Assembly: GCA_019636475.1 (NCBI GenBank)
Contig: JAHBXN010000005.1
Coordinates: 338,062-402,061 of the forward strand
Direction of reading: 5' to 3'
Length of the DNA stretch: 64,000 nt
Origin: Phycisphaerae bacterium
Lineage (GTDB): Bacteria; Planctomycetota; Phycisphaerae; UBA1845; UTPLA1
Below the pieces are notes generated by a model, which ran no database searches, had not been told where the DNA came from, and worked only from the letters and a program-made list of their open reading frames with translations. The position numbers and the translations under genes are program-made. Below, one piece after another: positions 48,624 through 57,893 of this stretch; positions within the stretch are counted from its first letter, which is position 1; each line of letters opens with the position of its first letter.

Positions 48624-49235
48624 ATGACAAGAAGAGTGGATTGGATTCGCACCTGCGCGTCAATGTGCGGATCGCCCCAACTCTGTGCAATCGCGCTCAT
48701 CACGGCCGCCTGTTCAGGTTGCGGTGGTGGCGGAGCGGTCGCAAAGCCGCTCGATACTCGACTTGGTTGCGACGAAGGGGTTTGTATCAACGTCGAGGGA
48801 TACTGGGGGGCACCCGATGGAGGCATGATTCCTGTCACCATCAGCGGCATCAATACAGACGGAACCTCCACTGGGTTCATTGTGACCGGCACCCGAACCA
48901 CGGCATGGGTGGATGTCAATGGTAACGGGGAGGTCGATCCCGGTTAATGATCATCCCGAAATTTCCGCCCTGGGGTGGATGTCAATGGTAACGGGGAGGT
49001 CGATCCCGGTGAGCCTGTCATCCAAGGGCAGGAGGGTATTGTGACAGCCAGTCCGCCGCCCAATACCGGGGGTGCAACTCCGATGCCGGGAACGATCAAC
49101 GTTCCGCACCCCGGTCATCCGGGGAAGGTGAAGATTAAAATAAAGGTGCAGATTGAATATACGGAACCGCCTCCCGGTGGGGGTCCCCCTATACCGGGAG
49201 AAGTCGAGCGTGAACTGACGCGAGATTATCCATAA
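48624..49235 (+). pseudogene. Secreted protein gene interrupted by an in-frame duplication with stop codons
   Basis: The first part (48624-48947) has a signal or lipoprotein leader (lipobox-like TAACSGCGG) and ends WVDVNGNGEVDPG followed by TAA TGA. The same reading frame resumes 28 bases later with the same codons, VDVNGNGEVDPGE, and runs to 49235 through PGTINVPHPGHPGKVKIKIK and a Pro/Gly-rich end. The two halves clearly once formed one gene of about 180 codons. Start ATG 48624 follows GAAAGGAG. The DVNGNGEVD segment looks like a calcium loop. Family unknown. If the stops were read through, a protein of 203 residues would result. Confidence 0.65.
48907..49010 (+). repeat. 38-bp direct repeat (66-bp offset) within the interrupted gene
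   Basis: Copies at 48907-48944 and 48973-49010 are identical. They are separated by 28 unique bases that begin with TAATGA. The offset of 66 is a multiple of three, so the frame is kept and only the stop codons break the gene. Confidence 0.92.
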
Positions 49236-49311
49236 GCAACCATCCCTCGCCGTGAATAGTGTGGAATACGAGTAGTCTGAACGATAAAATACAAGGCAGG
49301 AGAGACCAATC

Positions 49312-49734
49312 ATGCGTTCGAAAATTCTTCTGGCATCGCTTGTCGTAATCAGTGTTTCGGCGCTTACCGCGATTGCCGATCCGATGGGCTGGTTCGACTG
49401 GTATGCCAAGGGCAAGACAACGATAAAGTCGACGTTCAAGTGTTCGCGGGAACAGCCCTGCTGGCTGATCGCTGAGGCATGGGATGATGGCTCCGCGAAT
49501 TTCAGGGTCGTACCCATGACATCGGGCTGGCCCGAAGACAAGCTTCCCCATCACGGGTTGATCACCGTCAACGGCAAAACGTTCAGGATGGCCCAGCGCA
49601 AGGAAGAGGATAAGACCATCCTCTTCGGGAGCGTCCCGGTCGGGACTTTTGACTTGACCGAGCCAATGACCTATACGCTGCTGGCCTACGACGTATACGA
49701 AAAGAAACTCGTCGACGACTGGTGCCAATGGTAG
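49312..49734 (+). CDS. Small secreted protein of unknown family (paralogue 1)
   Basis: A 140-residue exported protein. AGGAGAG precedes ATG 49312; the signal peptide core is LLASLVVISVSALTAIA with cleavage near AIADP. The mature domain begins MGWFDWYAKGK and has two conserved blocks, QPCWLIAEAWDDGSA and VVPMTSGWPEDKLP, then GLITVNGKTFRMAQR and LFGSVPVGTFDL. Three Cys are in the mature part. It is close to the broken copy at 49865-50298 in both protein and DNA, so they arose by a recent duplication. I do not recognise the family. Confidence 0.75.
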   Translation: MRSKILLASLVVISVSALTAIADPMGWFDWYAKGKTTIKSTFKCSREQPCWLIAEAWDDGSANFRVVPMTSGWPEDKLPHHGLITVNGKTFRMAQRKEEDKTILFGSVPVGTFDLTEPMTYTLLAYDVYEKKLVDDWCQW

Positions 49735-49864
49735 GCGGTCCAGCCGAATCGCCCATTGATGATATCGAGCGCGAATTCGACATTTTCGTACTCTGATTCG
49801 CGCCAGAAAGTCTTTATTTTCGAGTCCGATTCAAGATGAACTTCCAATAGAGAGGAGTTCAAAT

Positions 49865-50298
49865 GTGCAGATTCGACCATACTGGAAAATCTGCATTGCC
49901 ATTTGCGTGCCGTGTCTGATCGCTTCGTGGCGTTTGCCGATTCACTCGACTGGATGGATAAGCCGGTTTTCAGGTCGAAGTCCACATACGAAATGCCCCA
50001 GGGCCAGCCTTGCTGGCTCATTGAAGAAGCGTGGATGGATGGCTCTGCGATCATGAAGGTCGTTCCGATGACATCGGGATGGCCCGAAGACAAGCTCCCT
50101 ACGAGCGGTCTGATCACTGTCAATGACAAGACATTCAAGATGGCCCAACGCAGGGAAGACGACAAGATCATTCTATTCGGTACCGTCCCCGTTGGCACGT
50201 TCGACCTGACCGTCCCCACGGTCTATTCCCTTCGAGCCTACGATGCCAACGGCGTGATGCTGGTGGATGGCGGCGCGGGCTGGGGAGTCGAGCCATAG
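49865..50298 (+). pseudogene. Second paralogue of the small secreted protein, apparently frameshifted
   Basis: The signal peptide is encoded in one frame from GTG 49865 (MQIRPYWKICIAICVPCLIA, AGAGGAG seven bases upstream). The mature domain (QPCWLIEEAWMDGSA, VVPMTSGWPEDKLP, GLITVNDKTFKMAQR, LFGTVPVGTFDL) is in another frame, shifted by one base, from about 49920 on. The stop is at 50296-50298. A TTG at 49903 would give only the mature domain without export signal. A frameshift mutation or a sequencing error near 49920-49935 is the simplest reading. The mature domain shows no other damage. Confidence 0.6.
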
Positions 50299-50363
50299 CT
50301 TCCACGTAGCGATGACGTGGCCATGACACTCTGCCGGCCGTAACTCGAAGCACTTCAAAATCA

Positions 50364-50399
50364 AAGACCCCGCATCGTGTTCACGCAATGCGGGGTCTT
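50364..50399. terminator. Bidirectional terminator
   Basis: AAGACCCCGCAT (50364-50375) and ATGCGGGGTCTT (50388-50399) form a perfect 12-bp stem with a 12-base loop. A T-rich stretch follows on the minus strand (TTTGATTTT) and a weaker one on the plus strand. It sits between convergent genes. Confidence 0.8.
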
Positions 50400-50482
50400 C
50401 GCTTTGTTCCCTTCGCCGGCCGATGGGTCGGCGAGTGTTTCTGCCGACCCACCGTCCGAACGATATTCACGGTTCACCGAGC

Positions 50483-51202
50483 TTAGCGCCGTACTTCGAT
50501 CGCCGCGCTGTCCACTCGGGCATTTCCGAATCGAACCGCCCGGGTGCTGGCCACGACGCGGGCATTGCTGAATCGGTGCGGACCGCTGGCACTCATGCCG
50601 AAGCCGTTGCTGTAGGCCGATCCGTGCCAGCCCGCTTCAGCATCCGAGATCACGCTGCTCGTCGCCACGCCTCCGATCGCATCCGCGATTGATTCACCTT
50701 CAGCCACCGCACGGCCTCCGAAATAGCCGTTGCTTCGAGCGACGCTGTCGCTCACCGCCACGCCACGGTGGCTCAAAGCCAGCGATGACGATCGGCTGTC
50801 AGCAAACCCGCCGAATCGGCCTCGTGAATCGGCAAGGCTGTTGCTGATCGCCACGCCACCCACTGTCGCGGCCACGCTATCGCTCATGGCAAGTGCGCTG
50901 CCGCCGTATCGCCCCACCGCGTTGGCCCGCGAATTGCTCACCGCCAGACCTCGATCGGCGATGGCGAGCGAGTTGCTGACTGCCAGACCCCGCCGATTTC
51001 CGTAAGCCTCTGAGTTCGAAACGGCCCTGCCGCCGTTTGTCGCAACGGCCGTCGAATTCGACACCGCATTGCCGACCGCTGTGGCCGTCGCGGAGGCTCG
51101 GCCGCCGTTGGTAGCGACCGAGGTTGCGACTGCTTCGGCAGCCATCAGTCTCAGTGAAGGAATCAAGGCCAGTGCCATCGTCAGTGCAAGTGTCTTTTTC
51201 AT
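50483..51202 (-). CDS. Secreted repeat protein with AVSNS-type repeats
   Basis: A 239-residue exported protein. AAAGGAG lies eight bases before ATG 51202, and a signal peptide (LALTMALALIPSLRLMAAEA) follows. The mature part is a series of about ten imperfect repeats of 13-19 residues with a core AVSNS, AISNS, AMSDS or AVSDS, bounded by turns such as NGGRA, RRGLA, DRGLA and VGGVA. Alternating small and polar residues with Gly turns are typical of beta-rolls or beta-solenoids, such as the heads of trimeric autotransporter adhesins, but no anchor domain is present. The last 40 residues lack repeats (GPHRFSNARVVAST). Function unknown. A terminator follows. Confidence 0.78.
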   Translation of the reverse strand: MKKTLALTMALALIPSLRLMAAEAVATSVATNGGRASATATAVGNAVSNSTAVATNGGRAVSNSEAYGNRRGLAVSNSLAIADRGLAVSNSRANAVGRYGGSALAMSDSVAATVGGVAISNSLADSRGRFGGFADSRSSSLALSHRGVAVSDSVARSNGYFGGRAVAEGESIADAIGGVATSSVISDAEAGWHGSAYSNGFGMSASGPHRFSNARVVASTRAVRFGNARVDSAAIEVRR

Positions 51203-51540
51203 CGGAGTCACTCCTTTCTTATCTGGATTCCGATGTTCATTCACCATCATTGCAGCCACATTGGGTCGCAACGCGAAGATAGACATCGGCCGGCGCAGTT
51301 GGTTAGTCGGCGGCGAGTCACTCCCACTTTCCCCTTGGAATCGCGGCGAATTAATCAAATTTAATGCGTGACGTAGCCGAGGGCCCTGACGACAGGTCGC
51401 CGGCCCGAAAATCACCGAGCCGGTCCGCCGCCGTCGGAATTCGCGGAATATGCATGTATCACGGCCTGATCGTGAACATTGCCCGGGAATTTGAATGGAA
51501 GAACCGTGAACGGCGACGTGCGATGGCGTGCGGCGCTGCG
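51203..51540. other. Upstream region of the AVSNS-repeat gene
   Basis: A 338-base gap that reaches to the end of the Pit gene. A minus-strand frame is open here in line with the repeat gene but encodes no signal or domain, so it is not used. GTTGGTTAG at 51298-51306 also occurs before the other small repeat-protein gene. Nothing else is seen. Confidence 0.45.
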
Positions 51541-52566
51541 CTATGAGACGAACGACACGATCAACCGCAATACGTAATAGGTCGCCGCGGCAAAGGCTGC
51601 CGACATGGGGAGCGTCAGAATCCACGCGGTCAGAATGTCGATGCCGACACTCCATCGAACTGAGGACAATCGCTTCGTCACGCCGACACCGAAGATCGCG
51701 CCCGTAATTGTATGAGTCGTGCTGACGGGAATGCCAAACACCGATGCCGCAATGATCGTCAATCCGCCACTTGTTTCCGCCGCGAAGCCGCCAATCGGCT
51801 CCAACTTCGTCACACGGTGTCCCAGCGTTTTCACGACTTTCCACCCGCCAAGGTAGGTTCCCAGCGCGATCGCCGCATGACAGCTCAGGATGATCCACCA
51901 CGCGACTTCATTGGGATTGCCGGACTGATGCGCTGTGTGCGCCATGGCCGGCACGCTCATGAGCAGCGCAACGATAATTCCCATCGTCTTCTGCGCGTCG
52001 TTCAATCCATGACTCAGGCTGTACACCGCCGCCGATGCCAGTTGCAAAACGCGGTACACCGTATCAACATTGTGCGGTCGTCGATTTCGGCAGATCCACA
52101 GTTGCATCACCATCAGAACCCAGCCGAACACAAAACCCATGATCGGCGCAATGACGATGAAGATTGCGACTCGCGCTACCGTCGACCACGTCAGCGCCGA
52201 GAAGCCGCCCTTGACGAGGGCCGCCCCGATCAATGATCCGATCAATGCGTGCGACACGCTGATCGGCAGGCCCTTCTGCGTGCAAACCCAGGTCCAGACG
52301 ATCGCCGCGACCAGCGCCGCGAATATAAGGTGCGCGTCCGCAAACCCGGGAGCGATCAATCCCTTGCCGATGGTCGATGCCACTTCCGTCCCGAAAAAGA
52401 ACGCTGCAATAAAGTTGAAGAATGCGGCCCACAGGACCGCGATACGCGGTGTCAGCACGCGCGTGCCGACAATCGTGGCGATCGAGTTCGCGGCATCATT
52501 CAGTCCGTTGCAGAAATCGAAAATGAGCGCAACGGCGATGATGAAGATGATGTATGCGGTAAACAT
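51541..52566 (-). CDS. pit: Inorganic phosphate transporter, Pit family
   Basis: A 341-residue membrane protein with about 9-10 helices and the two inverted PiT signatures: DFCNGLNDAANSIATIVGTR near the N terminus and SLSHGLNDAQKTMGII in the middle. The family moves phosphate, or a metal-phosphate complex, into the cell with H+ or Na+. ATG 52566 lies 13 bases after the stop of the DUF47 gene, so both are in one operon. DUF47 proteins are the usual partners and probable regulators of Pit transporters. Confidence 0.94.
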   Translation of the reverse strand: MFTAYIIFIIAVALIFDFCNGLNDAANSIATIVGTRVLTPRIAVLWAAFFNFIAAFFFGTEVASTIGKGLIAPGFADAHLIFAALVAAIVWTWVCTQKGLPISVSHALIGSLIGAALVKGGFSALTWSTVARVAIFIVIAPIMGFVFGWVLMVMQLWICRNRRPHNVDTVYRVLQLASAAVYSLSHGLNDAQKTMGIIVALLMSVPAMAHTAHQSGNPNEVAWWIILSCHAAIALGTYLGGWKVVKTLGHRVTKLEPIGGFAAETSGGLTIIAASVFGIPVSTTHTITGAIFGVGVTKRLSSVRWSVGIDILTAWILTLPMSAAFAAATYYVLRLIVSFVS

Positions 52567-52579
52567 GCGTGGAAATGGA

Positions 52580-53203
52580 TCAGGTATTCTTCAGGACAAT
52601 GCCGTGCATGACATTCGCGATGTCTTCACACCGATCGATCGCCTTCTCCGTCAGATCGTAGATCTCTTTCCACTTCATCACCGCCGCGAAATCGGGTGAG
52701 GTGTCATACAGCTCCGCGATGGCCGAATGATGGTGATCGTCACCCTCTTTCTCGAGCATGTGAACTTCCAGCAACGTGTGCCGGATCGTCTCGGAGTTCT
52801 TCATGTTTCGGAGCATCGGGACTGCCTTGGCGACAACAAGCCCCGAACGCCTCAGCACGTCGCATTGTCGCAGCAGCCAGGGCGATGACTTCGTGATCCG
52901 ATAGTACTGAAAGCGCTTCGCCGAGGCATCGACACAATCGATGACGTCGTCGATCCGCTTCATCAGCCGATAGATGTCGTCGCGATCGAACGGCGTAATG
53001 AAAGTCCGGTCGAGTTTCTCAAGCGTGATGCGAATATTGTCGTCGCCCTCATGTTCGAGTTCGCGAATTCGCTCCAGCCGGCGAGTGTAGTTCGCCATGT
53101 CGTTAACCATGTCGCAATAGGCCTGCGTCGCATCCGACATGGTTCCGGCCGCCTTCTCGAACAGCAGGAAAAACGCGTTATCGCGCGGGATGATGCTGAA
53201 CAA
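52580..53203 (-). CDS. DUF47 (PhoU-like) Pit accessory protein
   Basis: A 207-residue all-helical protein. The start is TTG 53203 with GGAG seven bases upstream; it gives the usual family N terminus (FSIIPRDNAFFLLFEKAA), whereas the ATG-started longer frame has a basic, unstructured extension. The protein has the PhoU-like pattern of two repeated three-helix bundles with acidic metal-binding phrases: ELEHEGDDNIRI near residue 50 and LEKEGDDHHHSAIAEL near 155. It probably controls the Pit transporter encoded 13 bases downstream. Confidence 0.9.
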   Translation of the reverse strand: MFSIIPRDNAFFLLFEKAAGTMSDATQAYCDMVNDMANYTRRLERIRELEHEGDDNIRITLEKLDRTFITPFDRDDIYRLMKRIDDVIDCVDASAKRFQYYRITKSSPWLLRQCDVLRRSGLVVAKAVPMLRNMKNSETIRHTLLEVHMLEKEGDDHHHSAIAELYDTSPDFAAVMKWKEIYDLTEKAIDRCEDIANVMHGIVLKNT

Positions 53204-53580
53204 GGAAAAACTCCGTTGGTCTGGACTTCGTCGGCGTTTCGATTCAACGATCGCCGATCCGCCCGCCATTCTAGCCCTCGACGCCCCTCCGACAAGCAAC
53301 ATCATCACCGATCAACAATCCCGATCGCGCTCGCCGAATTCGGCACGGTACGGCAGGACGCCGAGCATTCGAATCCGCCTTTCGAGCCGGAAGTCTATGC
53401 TCTTACAGAAGTAGCAAACACCGAGCCCGCCGGATCAGCCTGTGAGAAACTCGTCGTCTGCGAGCCGTGACGCCGGACGATCGGGCAACGCGATAATTCT
53501 TAATGGTAAATTAACAGCCTCGGCGTACCGCCGATCGGCCGCAAGTCAACACGACGGGAATCCCCAAATTCTCAGACCAA
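53204..53580. other. Upstream region of the pit operon
   Basis: A 377-base gap between the DUF47 gene start and the end of the pyrophosphatase gene. No coding frame on either strand looks real. An AT-rich stretch near 53495-53515 may hold a promoter, but no good hexamer pair or Pho-box is recognisable. Confidence 0.4.
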
Positions 53581-54111
53581 TCAACGTTGTGCATGGCGGT
53601 CAACCGCGCGCCGAACCTCGGCGATGCCCTCCTCGGCCGACGCCCAGCCTAGGGTTTCGGTCGCGGCGCCTTCAAGCTGCTTATAGACCGCGAAGAAGTG
53701 CTGAACCTCCCGGAGAAAGTGCGGAGGTACGTCATCCAGATCGAGATATTCAGCGAATAGCGGATCGGAGTGCGGCACACCAAGCACCTTGAAGTCGTTC
53801 AACCCGCGATCCTTCATGCGAAACAGACCAATCACCCGCGTCTCGATCAGGCAGCCCGTAAACGTCGGCTCGTTCACCATGACGAGAACGTCCAGCGCGT
53901 CGCCATCCTCCGCAAGCGTCTGCGGAATGAAACCGTAGTCACCGGGATAGTGGCTGGAGGAATACAGGTACCGATCGAGCTTCATCAGACCCGTGACTTT
54001 GTCGACTTCGAACTTGCTGCGCCGGCCTTTCGGGATTTCGACGATGACATTAACCACATCGGGAATATGCGTGCCGGCTGGAACCTGAAGATAGCGATTG
54101 TCGATCGGCAT
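53581..54111 (-). CDS. ppa: Inorganic pyrophosphatase (family I)
   Basis: A 176-residue soluble pyrophosphatase. The signature DGDALDVLVM holds the metal-binding aspartates, preceded by SHYPGDYGFIPQT and followed by DFKVLGVPHSDP. It cleaves pyrophosphate to two phosphates, driving biosynthetic reactions. Length is as expected for bacterial Ppa. It lies 63 bases after gcvP in the same direction, so read-through from the glycine cleavage operon is possible. Confidence 0.95.
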   Translation of the reverse strand: MPIDNRYLQVPAGTHIPDVVNVIVEIPKGRRSKFEVDKVTGLMKLDRYLYSSSHYPGDYGFIPQTLAEDGDALDVLVMVNEPTFTGCLIETRVIGLFRMKDRGLNDFKVLGVPHSDPLFAEYLDLDDVPPHFLREVQHFFAVYKQLEGAATETLGWASAEEGIAEVRRAVDRHAQR

Positions 54112-54174
54112 CCCGACTGCACCCCACTGCTAACGACCGGCCTCAATCCGAAACCCGAACCGGAATTCCGTGGG

Positions 54175-57054
54175 CTACTCAGCGGTCATTGGCGGACACG
54201 CGCACATCAGATTGCGGTCGCCCCATACGTTGTCGATTCGCCCCACATACGGCCAGAACTTGCGATCACGGACCCACTCCGCAGGAAACGCAGCCTGTTC
54301 GCGCGAATAGGAATGCGACCACGAATCGGCCGCGACGGCCTGCGCCGTGTGCGGCGCCCCCTTGAGCACGTTATCGTCCCGATCGGCGCGACCTTCCTCG
54401 ACCGCTCGAATCTCGTCGCGAATCGAAATCATCGCATCACAGAAGCGATCCAGTTCCGCTTTCGATTCACTCTCCGTCGGCTCGATCATCAGCGTACCCG
54501 GCACCGGCCAACTCATCGTCGGCGCGTGAAAGCCGTAATCGATCAGCCGCTTGGCAATATCGTCGATCTTTACGCCCGCACTCTTGTCGAAGGGCCGACA
54601 GTCAAGAATGAACTCGTGAGCCACGCGCCCCGTTCGGCCGCGATAAACAAGCGGATAGTGCTCTTCAAGCCGCTTCGCCATGTAGTTGGCGTTGAGTATT
54701 GCTATCTGAGTCGCTCGCTTCAGGCCTTCCGCGCCCATCAGCGCGATGTAGACATAGGAGATCGGAAGAATCGCTGCGCTGCCGTGCGCCGCCGCGGAAA
54801 CCGCTCCGATCGATCGTCCGGTGTCTTCGGTTGCCAGCGGATCCCCCGGCAAAAACGGGACAAGGTGCGCGGCCACGCAGATCGGCCCCATGCCCGGGCC
54901 TCCGCCGCCATGCGGAATGCAAAAGGTTTTGTGCAGGTTCAGATGGCAGACGTCAGCGCCAATATCACCCGGACGGCACAATCCGACCTGGGCATTCATA
55001 TTCGCGCCGTCCATATAAACCTGACCGCCGTGATCGTGAACAACCCGGCAGATATCCTTCACGGTTTCCTCGAAGATGCCGGCCGTCGACGGATATGTCA
55101 CCATCAGCGCAGCCAGTTCTCGGCGATGCGCCTCCGCCTTGGATTTCAAATCCGCCACATCGATCGCGCCATGAGCGTCGATCGCAACCGGCACGACTCG
55201 GAATCCCGCCATGACCGCGCTGGCGGCGTTTGTGCCATGCGCCGAAACCGGAATGAGGCAGACGTTGCGCCCGCCTTCGCCGCGATGCTCGTGATATGCG
55301 CGAATCACCAGAAGGCCCGCATATTCGCCCTGCGAGCCGGCGTTCGGCTGAAGCGACGTGGCCGCGAACCCCGTGATTTCCGAAAGCCAGTTCTCCAGTC
55401 GTTCAATCAGAATTTCGTAGCCGCGCGTCTGTTCAGCCGGAGCATAGGGATGCAGGTTGGCGAACTCAGGCCACGTCACGGGAATCATCTCGCTGGTGCC
55501 GTTGAGCTTCATCGTGCATGAACCGAGCGAGATCATCGATGTGGCCAGCGACAGATCGCGCTGCTGCAATGTGTAGAGATACCGCAGCATTTCCGTCTCT
55601 GAGTGATACGAATTAAAGACGGGGTGGGTCATGTACGGCGTCGTACGTGCGAATTGCTCATCAACGGGGTCCTTCTCCCCCCGAACCAGAGACTCAAAAT
55701 CAAGATCCACCGGAACGCCGAACGCCGAGAGAACGTCCCGGGCCGTGGCGACGTCGGTGGTTTCGTCGACCGAAATACCGATGGATCCGTCGCGGAAATC
55801 CCGTAAGTTGATGCCCCGCGTGCGTGCCGCGGTCATGACATCCACTGCGGATCGCGAATTCGGCGTGACGCGAATCGTATCGAAGATGGGTCCCTCGCCC
55901 ACGCGGTGGCCCGCCTTGCGCAGGCCGGCGCGAATGCCGCGCGCGTAGGCCGACACCCGCTGGGCAATTCGTCTTAACCCGGCCGGTCCGTGGTAGACCG
56001 CATACATTCCCGCCATGATCGCAAGCAGCACCTGCGCGGTGCAGATGTTGCTGGTCGCCTTCTCACGGCGAATGTGCTGTTCGCGCGTCTGAATCGCCAG
56101 CCGAAATCCCGTCCGGCCATGTGCATCCTTCGACACGCCGACGATCCGCCCGGGCATCTGCCGCGCGTATTCCTCACGAGTGGACATGAACGCCGCGTGC
56201 GGTCCGCCGAACCCCATCGGCACGCCGAAACGCTGAGAATTTCCGATCGCGATATCGGCACCCCATTCACCCGGCGGCGTGAGCAATGTAAGCGCGAGCA
56301 GGTCGGTCGCGACGACGAGCAGCCCCCCCGCCGAATGAATCTTCTGGGCGATTTCCTTATGGCATTCGATTCGGCCGTCGGTCGCGGGATACTGCGTGAG
56401 CGCGCCAAAATAGGCGCCGCCGGAGAAATCAGCAGTCCCAAGGTCTCCGACAGTCACCTGCAACCCAAGCGGCTTTGCACGCGTCCTGACAAGGTTGATC
56501 GTCTGCGGGTGACAATCACACGACACAAAGAAAGCCGTACGGTCTCCGCCGACAATCCGATGGCACATGGTCATGGCTTCGGCCGCGGCAGTCGCCTCAT
56601 CCAGAAGTGAGGCATTCGCCAGCGGCAGACCGGTCAGATCGGCCACCATCGTCTGGAAATTCAGCAGCGCTTCAAGCCGGCCCTGCGCAATCTCGGCCTG
56701 ATAAGGCGTGTACTGAGTGTACCAGCCCGGATTCTCAAGAATATTCCGAAGAATGACCGCCGGCGTGATGCAACCGGAGTAGCCCATGCCGATCAACGAT
56801 CGAAAGACCTTGTTCTTCGAGGCGATTCCCTTCAGTTCGACAAGCAGTTCGTGCTCGCCTCGCGGAGCGCCGATCGCCAGCGACTCGCGCATTCGAATTT
56901 CGCTCGGGACCGTATCGTCGATGAGTTCATCAAGCGATCGATAGCCTAACGTCCCCAGCATGGCGCGAATATCCGAATCGCGAGGACCGATGTGCCTGTG
57001 GATAAACGAATCGGAGGGATTTAGTAAATCGAGGGGCATAATTGTCTGAGGCAT
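54175..57054 (-). CDS. gcvP: Glycine dehydrogenase (decarboxylating), P protein
   Basis: A 959-residue full-length P protein; the N- and C-terminal halves are fused, not split into GcvPA and GcvPB. The pyridoxal phosphate lysine is Lys709 in [20 protein letters not shown]. Other blocks are [17 protein letters not shown] and [20 protein letters not shown]. It removes CO2 from glycine and passes the aminomethyl group to lipoyl-GcvH. It is the last gene of the T-H-P set, 263 bases after gcvH. Confidence 0.96.
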   Translation of the reverse strand: MPQTIMPLDLLNPSDSFIHRHIGPRDSDIRAMLGTLGYRSLDELIDDTVPSEIRMRESLAIGAPRGEHELLVELKGIASKNKVFRSLIGMGYSGCITPAVILRNILENPGWYTQYTPYQAEIAQGRLEALLNFQTMVADLTGLPLANASLLDEATAAAEAMTMCHRIVGGDRTAFFVSCDCHPQTINLVRTRAKPLGLQVTVGDLGTADFSGGAYFGALTQYPATDGRIECHKEIAQKIHSAGGLLVVATDLLALTLLTPPGEWGADIAIGNSQRFGVPMGFGGPHAAFMSTREEYARQMPGRIVGVSKDAHGRTGFRLAIQTREQHIRREKATSNICTAQVLLAIMAGMYAVYHGPAGLRRIAQRVSAYARGIRAGLRKAGHRVGEGPIFDTIRVTPNSRSAVDVMTAARTRGINLRDFRDGSIGISVDETTDVATARDVLSAFGVPVDLDFESLVRGEKDPVDEQFARTTPYMTHPVFNSYHSETEMLRYLYTLQQRDLSLATSMISLGSCTMKLNGTSEMIPVTWPEFANLHPYAPAEQTRGYEILIERLENWLSEITGFAATSLQPNAGSQGEYAGLLVIRAYHEHRGEGGRNVCLIPVSAHGTNAASAVMAGFRVVPVAIDAHGAIDVADLKSKAEAHRRELAALMVTYPSTAGIFEETVKDICRVVHDHGGQVYMDGANMNAQVGLCRPGDIGADVCHLNLHKTFCIPHGGGGPGMGPICVAAHLVPFLPGDPLATEDTGRSIGAVSAAAHGSAAILPISYVYIALMGAEGLKRATQIAILNANYMAKRLEEHYPLVYRGRTGRVAHEFILDCRPFDKSAGVKIDDIAKRLIDYGFHAPTMSWPVPGTLMIEPTESESKAELDRFCDAMISIRDEIRAVEEGRADRDDNVLKGAPHTAQAVAADSWSHSYSREQAAFPAEWVRDRKFWPYVGRIDNVWGDRNLMCACPPMTAE

Positions 57055-57317
57055 GAACGATGCGACCTCTCGCAGCCCGGTCGGTACGCAGGAATCCCCC
57101 GGGATTCATTGCGAACCGGCCGAAAATGTCACAAGGTAGTCTATCGCATCGCAGATGGAATGGCCACGGCGACCGCCGGTCCGGCGAAGGGGAGCGGGGC
57201 AGACCGCAACGGTTTCGGTCAGTCCGGCGCGCCGGCCCGATGCGCAGGCGTCGCCGCCGCTCTCACACGTCGAGGATCCGATCCGGCTTGTGCCGTGAGG
57301 CCGGGGCGACCAGTGAC

Positions 57318-57701
57318 TCAATGGGAACCAAGCTGTGCCTGATAATCCGTGGGCGACAGCAGCTTCTCATACTCTGACGGGTGGGTCAGTTTCACCTTGA
57401 TCATCCAACCATCGCCCAGCGGATCGTTATTGACCAGTTCCGGTGAGTCGTTGAGCCGGGTGTTGACCGCCGTCACCACCCCCGAGACCCCGCTGATCAG
57501 GTCGCTCGTTGCCTTGACACTTTCGATTTCCCCGAAAGGCTTGCCGGCTGTCAGTTCCTTGCCGGTCGACGGCAGGGAAACAAACGTGACATCCGTCAGT
57601 TCATCGGCGGCAAACTGGGTGATGCCGATTGTGCAGATCTCGCCTTCGAGCTTGTGCCATTCGTGTGATTTGAGATACCGCCTATCCTCAGAAACAGCCA
57701 T
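57318..57701 (-). CDS. gcvH: Glycine cleavage system H protein
   Basis: A 127-residue lipoyl carrier. ATG 57701 has GGAG six bases upstream and is preferred to an ATG at 57725. The lipoylated lysine is Lys63 in ESVKATSDLISGV. It shuttles the aminomethyl group between GcvP and GcvT. Length and motifs are normal. It lies 192 bases after gcvT. Confidence 0.95.
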   Translation of the reverse strand: MAVSEDRRYLKSHEWHKLEGEICTIGITQFAADELTDVTFVSLPSTGKELTAGKPFGEIESVKATSDLISGVSGVVTAVNTRLNDSPELVNNDPLGDGWMIKVKLTHPSEYEKLLSPTDYQAQLGSH

Positions 57702-57893
57702 GTCGGCTCCATTCGTAGATGTCATCGAACCCGATCGGACGATTCAATCACGTCCGCCGCTTGAAACCCGAAACGGTCATGTTGGCCGGAATCAGACGCA
57801 CACCCGATCTGAACCGCCCCGGAACATTGCCTGCCTGATGCGGGATGCGCCGATTACCGCTGCGGAATTATAACGAACCCGGATTCCGACGGT

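Noticed and set aside
50483..51901. A 472-codon version of the AVSNS-repeat gene reaching into pit
   Set aside because: The extra 233 codons overlap the Pit gene and encode a basic, non-hydrophobic sequence. ATG 51202 has a good ribosome binding site and a signal peptide.
53204..53580. Pho-box before the DUF47-pit operon
   Set aside because: CTGTTAATTTACC near 53505 only loosely resembles the repeat; the second half does not match.
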